This document shows, in pieces, positions 37,801-48,096 of a stretch of DNA of 64,000 bases. The notes under the pieces were generated by a model. It saw nothing but the letters and a program-made list of their open reading frames with translations, had not been told where the DNA came from and made no database searches. This DNA comes from Silene conica. Lineage: Eukaryota; Streptophyta; Magnoliopsida; Caryophyllales; Caryophyllaceae. The stretch spans positions 58,673,048 to 58,737,047 of the forward strand of contig CM055311.2 in assembly GCA_029255685.2 (NCBI GenBank), read 5' to 3'. The stretch's first letter is position 1. Each line of letters opens with the position of its first letter. The translations under genes were made by a program, and so were the position numbers.

Positions 37801-40141
37801 TACATAGATACTGTGCTTACTGCTTGCTGCCAGTGACAGAGCTACAACTTGTATATTTATTATTTGCTAATAACTCTTCTTATTTTTTTCTCCTCAAATA
37901 TGTTTTTTCTAACTTATATATGTTTTTTTCTCAAATGGTAAATAATTGGTTTGAACATAAGTATTTATGTTAGTAATGATTGATAATATGTTACAACCTT
38001 TGGAGAAATGCTGTTTCTGTTTTTTTTCATAATATTTCCTGTGTTCAGGTTCATCTGCTGCAGAATGGTCACGGGATGGTTGGTTAGACCATCCTGTCTC
38101 AGATGTGGATATTGCTTTAGAAAGTTCAAGATGGTCATCTCATCCAAATAGCTCTTTCAGTCATTCTGGAGAATTTAATAAACCTTTGTACAGAGCATTG
38201 TCTTACCCTGAGCAGCAGCTACAACAGCACCAGTATCTTCAACAAGACTTTCCAAGTGAAACGCTGTCAACAATGAAGTCATCGTCTTTCACTTCTTTCC
38301 CTCCTCCAGGTGGCGCACCTCAACAACCTTTGTCTCATCGCCATTCACTTCCTTTGAATTTTCCGTCGATGAATACAGGTCTCGACTCAACTTTCTCAGC
38401 ACCAAATCTATCTCCTGGGATATCGACTGCTCATGGATTTGGTCGGAGCATGTCAGGTGTCACACAAAGTCAACCTCGAAACCAGTGGAGCAATCATGCT
38501 GGCCTATTGCATGGCGATCATTCTAGGGTTCTTAACAATGTACTGCAGCAACAGTTAAATCATCAGAGCAGTTTGCTTTATAATTCTCCTCTAGTGTCCC
38601 CCCGGCAGCACTTGTTTCAACAAGGATTGGGTCAGTCAGTTCCATCATTAGCGCATTTATCATTCTTGCAGTCCCAGCTCATTGCTAGTCATGCGTCAGC
38701 ACCTTCACATCTTTTGAGAAAGTATGACTCCATGTATGGCATTGCCGAGATGAGGGATCATCAAAGATCTAAGTCGGTCCGCGGCAAGCATCATCGTTTC
38801 AGTCGACAAGGGTCCGACTCTTCTGTCCAGAAGGATGAATGCATTCAGTTCAGCTCTAAGTATATGACTTCTGAGGAGATTGGTAGTATCTTAAAAATGC
38901 AGCATACTTCTCACAGCAACGACCCCTACATAGATGATTACTACCACCAAGCTTCCATTGCTAAAAAGTCTTCAGGATTGAGGCTGAAGCCTCATTTTGC
39001 CCCCTTGCATTTGCGGGATGTACCCTCTCGCTCGCGTAATACTGGTTCTGATCAGCACGGCCACCAGTCTTTTGATACTTTAAGACGGCTTGCCTTGTCA
39101 TCAGTCCGTAGACCCCGCCCACTTCTTGAAGCTGAACCTCCATCCTCAGGATGTAGTGATGGTGGCAAAGAACGGAAGTCACTTGAGCAAGAACCGATGT
39201 TTGCTGCCAGAATTGCCGTTGAGGATGCTTTTACACTTCTTCTTGACGTGGATGATATTGACCGTGTTCTTCGTCAGAATCCACCTCAAGATGGTGGGTC
39301 TCAGCTTAGGCGGAAGAGGCAGGTCTTACTCGAAGCTTTGGCGGCGGCCCTTCAGCTTGTTGATCCGTTCGGCAGCGGGGGGAGTTCAGTAAGTCCTGGA
39401 GATGATATTGTATTCATGCGCATCGTTTCTCTTCCAAAAGGCTGCAAACTTCTCTCCAAGTATGTTGAGCTTGTCATAGTCAATCCCGGACCTGCTAGTG
39501 AGTTGGCTCGAATTGTCTGCATGGGTGTTTTCCGCCATTTAAGGTTTCTGTATGGTCGTCTTCCAACTGACCCCACAGCTTCTGAGGCTATAGTCAAGCT
39601 TGCCAAGGTTGTTTCAACTTGTGTCGGTGGCATGGATCTCCGTGGTCTAAGTGCTTGTCTTGCCGCTGTTGTTTGTTCTACTGAGCAGCCGCCATTACGT
39701 CCTGTTGGCAGCCCTGCTGGGGATCAAGCCTCGTTAATTTTGAAGGCTGTACTTGATAGGGCTACTGAACTCCTAAACAGCCCTAATCCTCAAGCCTCTG
39801 GAAGTTGGAGCGTATCTAGCCTTAGCTTCTGGAAAGCTTCATTTGGTGCTTTCTTTACTTTGATTACCAAGTACTGTGTGAGTAAATATGACTCGATCAT
39901 GCAGTCAATGGTAAACCGGTCCCAGTCGAGCTCAGATATCACAAGCTCAGAAGCAGCAAGGGCTATACGAGGGGAGATGCCCGTTGAGCTTTTACGTGCA
40001 AGTCTCTTTCACACTGATGAACACCAAAGGAGGATGTTGATGGCCTTTGCTCACAAATCTATTCCATTTCCTGTCACCGGATTTAATCTTCGTGATGAAG
40101 AGAACATTGGACAAATTACTTCAGAATCGGTGAGAAGCTGA
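28871..40141 (+). CDS. PAT1: PAT1-like mRNA decapping activator, five exons
   Basis: Pat1 proteins link deadenylated mRNA to decapping in cytoplasmic P-bodies through LSM1-7 and the DCP1/DCP2 complex. Proposed exons are 28871-28979, 29463-29611, 34179-34241, 35925-36000 and 38049-40141, all with GT donors and AG acceptors, joining in frame to 829 aa. Exon 2 encodes LFDASQYAFFG (about residues 40-50) and EVELGGL, exon 3 GSLSDIDDLETTFSK, and exon 4 LNRVVAGPRNPGVIGDRGSG, all highly characteristic of plant PAT1. Exon 5 holds a Q/P/S-rich linker, the MTSEEIGSILKMQ motif near 404, RRPRPLLEAEPP, and the helical Pat1 C-terminal domain to the end. Arabidopsis PAT1 is of similar length. The first exon (METARARCHGRPP...) is the weakest part: it is placed by frame and splice sites only. 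The four introns are 483, 4567, 1683 and 2048 bp. Confidence 0.88.
28980..29462 (+). other. PAT1 intron 1
   Basis: Begins GTTTTTTTTATTC and ends TTATGATGCAG. T-rich, no inserted element recognised. Confidence 0.6.
29745..29990. mobile_element. Stowaway-like MITE remnant
   Basis: Starts ACTCCATCCATCCCTTTTAT and runs into a block containing ACTGGACATATATTTG. The CTCCATCC-type end is typical of plant Tc1/mariner MITEs. The right end is not cleanly visible. Confidence 0.45.
30015..30385. repeat. GCGCC/GGCGCG-rich repeat block
   Basis: A stretch from TTAGGCGCGCCTTAGATGAG to GGCGCATGCC...GCGCCTTGCGC, with inverted GC-rich ends around an AT-rich middle. It looks like a common plant MITE/SINE-type repeat. 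Family not assigned. Confidence 0.45.
31431..32624. mobile_element. Non-autonomous Mutator-like element with ~150-200 bp terminal inverted repeats
   Basis: The left arm (31431 to about 31590) and right arm (about 32420-32624) are imperfect inverted copies. Shared words include CCATTAATTACACTTAAC, CCCTTAACTCCTAATC and GGCATTTGACTTGGCTGA. The tips differ (GGGTGTTACT against GGGTTTTTCT). Long TIRs without a gene fit a MULE/Pack-MULE. No 9-bp target duplication is visible. Near 31870-31960 a C-x2-CG...C-x2-C pattern may be a captured GRF-type zinc-finger fragment, which is weak. Confidence 0.7.
34242..35924 (+). other. PAT1 intron 3
   Basis: Donor AAG|GTAAAT, acceptor GTTGACAG. A C-rich low-complexity tract lies at about 34372-34410. 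Short frames inside have no recognisable domain. Confidence 0.85.
36001..38048 (+). other. PAT1 intron 4
   Basis: Donor AAA|GTAAGG, acceptor TGTGTTCAG. It contains AT-rich low-complexity sequence and a two-copy repeat (about 37,430-37,610, unit ~112 bp, shared words GGGATKAATACAAA and CCAAACAGAGRATATGGC). MITE-like debris (GGAGGGAGTAT) lies near 37,400. Confidence 0.8.
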
Positions 40142-40348
40142 TTGAAGAGTGCTTATGTAACTGCACTGTTTGTATGAAGAGCTTGCCGGGTATGGTTTTA
40201 GCCTTTCTGAGGCATGGTACTAAATTTGGATCGTGAGACTGAATTGCGATCGGTTTGTAAAGGTTTGAAGGTAACCAGACCGCATTTAGAGCAATTTATG
40301 GTGATACAACCGATTCCAAGATCAAAATGGGAACTGATATTTAACACT
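40142..40348 (+). other. PAT1 3' untranslated region, proximal part
   Basis: Follows the TGA stop at 40139-40141. The transcript probably continues to about 40.8 kb. No single poly(A) signal can be chosen with confidence. Confidence 0.5.
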
Positions 40349-40492
40349 CCTACCATCCTATTTCAATTACCCCAATTTGACTTTGGTGGTCAAACGACGT
40401 GACTATTTGGATAAACTACTTGTTAAAATCTACATAATTTAACCACCAAAGTCAAATGAATAGAACACATTACATTTGGGATGGAGATAGTA
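40349..40492. mobile_element. Stowaway-like MITE in the PAT1 3' region
   Basis: A ~140-bp foldback. CTACCATCCTATTTC at the left pairs with GGGATGGAGATAG at the right, and inner arms TTTGACTTTGGTGG and CCACCAAAGTCAAA are exact inverted copies. Flanks are AT-rich. Size and the CTnCATCC end fit Stowaway. Confidence 0.75.
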
Positions 40493-41383
40493 GCATCTTC
40501 TTTTCCAAAGACGGCTTTTAAATGTCATGGAGGAAGCCTTTGCTTCAATCACCGACCTTGTATGAGGTCTCAGCTTACGGGTCATGGGATGAAGGGCTTG
40601 TGTATAATTTATGATTTACCTGTGACAAGAATTTGAACCGTGTTTACCCTTGTTTGAGGAGGCCTAATTTTTGAGGCCCTATTGTACCCCGTGGAGTAGA
40701 ACTCGTAGAGAATAGAGGGGTTAATTTGTACAGAATGTCGACTTATTATTTCCTTTGATAGCCTGACGTTTTGTTGCAATTTTGGATTTGGTCCTCAATG
40801 TTTTCGTTCTTTGTATACTGTGTGAACAATTGACGGATTCATGTTAACCATATACGTTATTGATTAGTGTGTTTGTTATCCGTTAGATAGTTCACATCTT
40901 CATGAACAACACAATAACATTCGGCTAATATAATCGGCTCTCTAGAATTTAACAGTCATAAGGGGCACTAATTGCCTACGTAAAATTTAACACCTGTCAC
41001 GTCCGGAGGAAAATGGACTCTTAACAAGTCTCTTAGCAATATTCTCTCCCAAATCAAAAGCCTTAGCATTTCAATAATATATAGGGTGACAAAATTAGCG
41101 CCATAAAAATTAATCTCTCTAACATTTCACGCCCATGTTTATGGCCATTTCAATGTTAAATCTTACATACAGAAACAAAATTAGTTGGACACGCTGGGCT
41201 GGCTAATGTCGGCCCAACCTACGCCAGACCCTTATCTTGTTGGTCATTTACCGGTTAGGGGATGTTAGGTTACACTTGCGGGTTGGTCAAACTTGGTTCA
41301 TCTCATGTAGGACACTTTACGTGCTAAAAAATAAGTCTTAGTGCCTTTCCTAAACCTTAAAAGACTCAATGATAGGTGTTACT
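40493..41383. other. Intergenic, no gene recognised
   Basis: The first ~300 bp are probably PAT1 3' untranslated region. The rest shows no frame or repeat that I can name. Bases 41376-41383 (GTGTTACT) are the left target duplication of the hAT element. Confidence 0.5.
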
Positions 41384-41714
41384 TAGACCTGTCAAATGGG
41401 TCGAACGGGCGAGTTACGGGACGGGTAGATACGGGTTGGGGTAAAATATATGTCGGGTGTATTTCGGGTCGGGTGGTCTATACGGGTTCTGGGTCAGGTT
41501 CGGGTAAAAATACGGGTCAATCAACATCTTTTCCTCGCATTTTTTAAAACTTCTTTTATATCGTAACCCTTTATACGTTTCTCTCCTCTTGCTCGTCTTA
41601 GTCATCTTAATTGTCATCATTTTCGCCATCACCACCAACATCACCATCGTTATCGTTATCGTCATCATCACCCTCACTAACTCGCTAAGTACGATAATGA
41701 GATTCAAATAAGAT

Positions 41715-42155
41715 AACAATGATGACGTGACAGCGCTAAGTACGAGGTGGAAGTGTTAACGCGAAGTGCGGTTCAGTTCGACGTATTCGTAATATAGTGA
41801 AAGTAACGGTATGACACACTTTGAGGTGATGATGTGGCATGTGGTCATAGGCGATGAGGTGGAAATGATGATGTGGAATGAGGTGTAAGTGACAGCGTGA
41901 CATACATTTTGATGTGATGACGTGACATGTGGTCCATCGAAATAATGAGGTGACAGCGCTAACGTGGAATGTAACTTGACGTACTACACTAAAAGTGCAC
42001 ACACTTCGATGTGATGACATGGCATATGGTACAAGGTGATGAGTTGGCGGTGCTCACGTAGAATGCAATTCGACATACTACGGTGAAAGTGACGGTGTGA
42101 CACACACTTTGAGGTGATGACGTGGCATGTTGTTTGAGGTGATGACGTGACATAC
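41715..42155. repeat. Degenerate tandem repeat, unit ~95-100 bp
   Basis: About four decayed copies built on GCGCTAACGTGGAATG, GTGACRSNGTGACACAC and GATGTGATGACGTGGCATGTGG. It lies in the hAT interior next to the nested LTR element. Confidence 0.7.
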
Positions 42156-42188
42156 GCATATATACATATTTCTCCTCAAAACTCTATA

Positions 42189-45077
42189 TGTAACACCCCC
42201 ATTTATTCAAGAGCCTTTAGCAAGACATTCTAGAGTAAATAGAGCCGTTACCATCTCGGAATAAACCCGAGGTAGTGAGTAACAAAGTAAAACAATACAA
42301 AGTACTTTATAAAAACCCGATAAAATTTAAACTTTTGTTGTTACAGAGATTACATAGAAGATAAAAGCATAACTGACGACTACTCTATATATGATGTAGA
42401 TCTAAGTCGGTCTCAAGTCCGCATCTCACATTCCCGTCCCAGCTCCTGGTTCGTCTGTCTCTTTCCTGTAGAATCTACTCCCCATTCCGGATCATCGTAG
42501 GTGTCACACGAATACACAGGGTCAACCGCGAGGTTGAGTAGAAAGATTACAAGATATAAACAACAGTAAAACAATCGCGTCCTCCTCAATCTCCATATCA
42601 CAAGACCCAATCATCCACTTCATCCCACCACTTCACATCTCCATCACACCACACCTCCCATCACACCACACCTCCCATGGCCATATCACAAGTCCCATAT
42701 CACAAGACCCATATCACAAGACCCATTTCACCACTCCCGAACTCCACAGTGATCAATAATAATAATACATTCCACAGTACAGTAATAACCAATTATATCA
42801 ATCTCGTAATAAGTATCACTTACACATTTCATGTCATAACATAAATCATAATATATCCCCTACCTCAATTGCAGAAGGACAACCGAACAGCCGCTAGGAA
42901 TATTCCACTTCGAACTCGGATCCTATACATAGTACTTAATATTACTTGACCATGCTCATAGCATATACTAATTACACATTTATAGAAATGCTCATTTAAA
43001 CTTACTAATTATAAACTTACCATTTATAGGTATACCAATTATAGCAGGAAATCAAATCACCAATTATTATTAAATGTATAACAATAACAATATACGTAAT
43101 TAGTAGCCATCACAATAATAATTTATAATATTAATACCATAAATTACAAATATTATGATTAATAACAACAACATATATAACATATTAATACTAAACACTA
43201 CTTACTAATTATTAGCAAGAACTCCAACGACCAAATATTACTAGATTAACAAAAATAACAATATGAGTGATTAAAGATAAAACAATGTTCACTAACAAGT
43301 ACATCAACCATAACAATTGCTAAACATAGATTATAACACTAATAATATCACTAATCATACCATTAGTAATATTAATAACAATAATAACAATAATAACTAA
43401 TAATAACAATGTACCAACTTTGAAGAACTTAAAACTAACGTGATGTACAGCCCCCCCAAACCCGCGAAACCGCAGCTCGTGCACACCCCAACTACGCATG
43501 ACCACCATGATTACCATCGCCCCCAACACCACCTACGACCCCTGGCCTCCCCACTGACACCACGGTGGTTCCATGGAGGAGGTCGGTGGCCGCCAATCAC
43601 GTCCACCACCAACAGAAACCGACCACGGAACACTGACCATGACACACAAACCCAGCAATTCCCCTTTTCGACCTTCTGACCACCGTGACAAAAGCTTATC
43701 CCGACACCAACCACAACCATCACTCTTACCCACGACACCACCGGACTCACCTCTGAGCCACGGCGGTTCCATGGGTAAGGATAGCAGCCGTAGCCACTGT
43801 AACCATAAGCCACAATCTCTGACTCGAAACCAGACCCACAAGCATACATAATATCATGTTCAGACCGTCTTAACGCCAACCACCATAACTTCGCCGTGAA
43901 ACACCACGACCCTATGTGACAACCACCACAACGAACCCCTTACTGCCCCCTACGAAAATAACCCAACACCATACCACAAAATTAAACAGTAAGCACACGG
44001 ATTACAACGCAAAAGTCACGAAACAGATTATTTCTAACAAAGAACTGTAACAGCCTATCTTAACAACGTGACTGGTGGTCCTCTGGTGGTCGAATACGAC
44101 TCCACTAAGGTCGAGCATGGTGATTACACATCATAGAATACTATTACAAAAATTCAAAACCAAAGCTATACTGGACTGTTTGTAATAACGAGTTAAAAAG
44201 AGTCGGAAATAAGGTAAAAACTGGAAAAACAGAGCAAGATTGCGTGTACCCGTGTTCAGATGCCAAACGAACCACCAAGAACCCCCTTAAACCACCAAGT
44301 GAACCATCCTCCTTGTGCTCTAATGTGTCGGCAGTGTGGGTGTGTGTGTGAGAGGGACGTAAAAGGGTTAGGGTTAGGGTTAGGAGAGGGGTTTATAAGG
44401 GTGGCAGATAGAATTTGTTGCTGTTTGAGAACAGCCTGTTATGACGAGATGGGCTGAAACTTGGCCTTCACACAAACTCGAGGCCCAAGAACAACTTTGC
44501 ACGCACCCCTAGACCGTGTAGTACTAGTAGGGCGTGACTCGATAACTAAATACCCGAATACGACACCCACACATATCGTACAAAACACTTACCTGATACT
44601 TTATGAATTAAGTCTATCGTTGTTTTACATAGTATTAGATGGATATGTTGATGGGTTGTACCATTACCCAAGCCCAAGCCCATTAATAATAATCCATCAC
44701 GCAACTCGAGGTCATATACGACTACATCCCGATCTTTATTACGTAACTTAAAATTAACGAGACATATAATTAATTATATTAATTAAATTAATTATAATAA
44801 TATGAATTTATTGGTGCTTACATAGAAATTAAATATAAGATAGGAAAAGTATTTAATTATAAATATAATTATCAAAATAAAGAAATACGAACGAAATGAC
44901 ATTTCATGAAATAATCGTCACATATAAAATGATTATGAATTACGAATTAATCGTAGAAATACGATTTATAAATAATACAGCTTATATAAAATACTTTATA
45001 ACATCCATTTGAAAAACTTGTATTAAACATGAATTGACTGACTGCCGTTAACTGAGGCTAAAATACGGGGTATTACA
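42189..45077 (-). repeat. 3' LTR of the LARD (2889 bp)
   Basis: TGTAACACCCCC...GGTATTACA. Contains short CACACCTCCCAT and CCATATCACAAG tandem words near 42,645-42,730, AAT-rich sequence, a CCACC-rich part (about 43,440-43,900) and TTAGGG triplets near 44,367. Paired with 48097-50999. Confidence 0.95.
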
Positions 45078-45419
45078 GTCTTCCCCCCTTCAAATGAACT
45101 TCGTCCCGAAGTTCACCATCCCATAACAGTAACGGAACATATAACAAGCATAAAACAATCACAAGTAGCACTTACACGAGTCCCCAAAAAGCGAAATGTT
45201 ACATCCTATCCCCCTTAAGAAACTTTGTCCCCAAAGTTTAACATACAACAGTAAGACATGACATTTAAAGAACCACAATATAACATATAACAGAAGTAAT
45301 GAGGATTTCCAAGTATAGTCAAACAATCACGACATATCAATCTGCCCTGTCATAACAACTAGCCATATCAAGATTTTACAATCCTATCCTCCTTAAGACA
45401 TGGTTACGTCCCCGTAACC
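45078..45419 (-). promoter_or_regulatory. Polypurine tract with three hairpin modules
   Basis: Next to the 3' LTR the plus strand reads GTCTTCCCCCCTTC, the complement of the polypurine tract. Three perfect stems follow, each next to a CCTTAAG-type C-run: 45096-45114 (8-bp stem, 3-nt loop), 45220-45239 (8-bp stem, 4-nt loop) and 45402-45419 (7-bp stem, 4-nt loop). Stems differ in sequence but all stay fully paired, and the plus-strand loop is always TCC or TCCC. Confidence 0.7.
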
Positions 45420-48081
45420 CCATAAAAAAAAAATTACTTCTATTTCTCAAGAAGGTCACCGAAACAACAGTCACAATTCATCAGATAAGTTATCTACTCT
45501 ACACTAGACAACTTAGTATCCGACTTATAAAGAACCAAAACTCCTTTGTCAATTCATGTTACGCAGTAAAACAGAATCAGGTAATTAACACTTATATGTC
45601 CTTGAAATTTTGAACACACATTTAACCTAATTACACCAATGTAGACGCTCAGCTAACCCAAAATATCTCATGCTCTTAATCACATTATACGAGTAAATCT
45701 TGTTTACGTACATAAGAGAAATGACCTTAGGCAAAATTTTAATTGATGTAATTAAACACGGAGCCACACGAGATATACACAAATCGTAGATTTTCAAGTC
45801 AGCTTAGCATTTCTACGTATGAATAAGTTAGAAATCACTTAAGTACATTTCCATCCATTCACATTACATCATTTATCACAAAACCAGCGATGAACATAAC
45901 TTGCAAAATAAGTGGTTTATATCATGCGGAACAATTTCGTATTCAGGCAAAACTTCATCAACACGTAGCTACAGAGTCTGTCATATTACGAACAATCACT
46001 ATAGTTATCAAAACATCAAACCTTATCATGGATCATCACTTTGAATACATGTTGAAACTTTTGGAAATATTCAAGTGATAAATTGCAGCAATCTTACAAG
46101 CTACAGATCGAAACAAGACTACACTGAGATATCCTGCCTCTTATTTCCTAAAACATTGTTCTTGCAACTCATGAATTATGAAAATTTTAACGATAGAAGA
46201 AAACGATTACACAAGACTGGTACTTCCGTAAATCACATGTCAATCAATCAATAACTCAGTACATCGTGATCAGGTTTTAAATATAGCAACATGCAATTCA
46301 CTTTATGGCATACCAATATACTTGAAAAGTTATAAAGATGATAATCGTAGGTAACTAAGCAGATATAAACCATCAACATACAAAGGAACATCAACAAGAT
46401 TCACATTGTTCGAATATTCACAATAACGTATAACAATTAGATTGTTATATCATGCTAATAAGTTACCAGTTAAATTTCATTCCACCACTTAGCAAGACTC
46501 TTTTCTGATAACCGTGAGTTTAACATTACATAATTGTTTTGAGATCATGACACTGGAAAGTAAGAGCGTCGGTATAACTGAAACTATTTTAGATAAAACT
46601 AGACAAAATAAGCAAGGTTATGTTATCATACAGTAAAGTTCATATTCATATAGTATGCCAACTATCCATGTTACTAATGTCATAACGGGATATTACATGG
46701 TGATATTACAGAATTCATATTCGATTAAACTTTTATATCTAAAACTTTACTATTTCAACAATCATACATTACGCATCAACCTCCAAAAATCATAATTAAA
46801 TGACCGCTTAGCTATTTTGCAAGCTATTATGGCTTTTAGAAAAAAAATAAGGAATTAACTAATCATAGGAAGAATAACCAAAGGCAAACTGGTAAGGAAA
46901 TTAGTTATAACAATTTTTACAACTCAGTTGGTCTGAACAGAAACTTTACAACCATTAGACATAAATTTGGGCAACTTGCAAAAATCACTATTAAATAACG
47001 ACTCGTTAATACTTTACGAGGCTTATCATTTGAAAACATAAATGAATAATCTAAACAGTGGAGTTTGAATTATGCATAAACAATGATTTCTTTTGCGAAA
47101 ACATGAGTCAAAACAGAGTTGTACAGTGACAATCTGACCACTGTCGACTAAAATATTTATTTCCCGCAAACTATAACTCGTATATACATGAACCCAACGG
47201 CATTGGAAAGCTAATTCAGAAAGTTATGAGCTATAAGATGTTCATATGCATATAGATAACATATTTTAAATGACAGCCCGTACAAACAAGGTAACATTTA
47301 TGAAAGTTTATCAAAATTTTGGTTCCTTTGCAATCTCACATTACTACATCGAAACTCAATCATTCCTTTTTCAAAGCACGTTGTCATAATATTTGAAGCA
47401 TAAACGTCACTTTGCACCATATTAACATTCATTCCTCATTTCAACTATAATTATCATCTAGTACGCAGTAAAGATTTTGAGAAACCAACCAAATAGCTCA
47501 ATACTTGTACACATATATATACGAATGTAACTCATAACTACATGTCCTTTATGGCCTGGGGGCAACACATTCCGCATATCACTAGACAGGGATTACTAAC
47601 TTATATAAGTCTGATTATTCATATTCGGGTACCAACAATATATTACATAAATACGATAGTCATTCAATTCCAGATAATCGTATGAACTCTTCAAATATCA
47701 AAATCATATGATCACCTCACCCTAACCATGGCTCAACAAATACGACCTCCAAACTCTGATAATTTCAGTTCAATCATCCATATCCACCCACAGTTCATAT
47801 TATACATATCCTTAATCAGAACTCACATATGACTTACCTCATTCTCCTCCTGCAAGAATGTTAGCATAGTATAACCAGGTCACTATATAGTCTACCCCAC
47901 TCTTCATTTACTCTCATTGGGTTCCCGAGACAGAACCGAAAGGGCCCAGGTTTGGTGTGAGGGGGCCACTAACTCATCCCGTTCCTTTTTGGGGCTCCTA
48001 TCAATTCCATCTCGGGGTTCATTTTATTAGACTCTTCCTAGATTCATTATTATTCATTTGGTTTAGGCCTGAGGATCGTTC
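45420..48081 (-). other. Non-coding internal region of the LARD
   Basis: AT-rich, with only one frame above 60 codons (45890-46078) and no domain. A leader-like part near 47,930-48,010 resembles the gypsy leader at 6.66-6.78 kb. Confidence 0.8.
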
Positions 48082-48093
48082 GCTCTGATACCA
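48082..48093 (-). promoter_or_regulatory. Primer binding site for initiator tRNA-Met
   Basis: Minus strand TGGTATCAGAGC, three bases from the right LTR, identical to that of the gypsy element. Confidence 0.95.
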
Positions 48094-48096
48094 CTT

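Noticed and set aside
41414-42020. Minus-strand frames rich in M/T/V or H/S near 41.4-42.0 kb
   Set aside because: Read from microsatellite-like CATCAC sequence and the degenerate tandem repeat.
43511-43879. Overlapping frames on both strands in the LARD LTRs (also 49,455-49,773)
   Set aside because: Identical in both LTRs, CCACC composition artefact, no domain.
44367-44384. GGGTTAGGGTTAGGGTTAGG, telomere-like
   Set aside because: It is TTAGGG, whereas most plants use TTTAGGG. Only three units, and it recurs at the same place in the other LTR (about 50,288), so it is part of the LTR.
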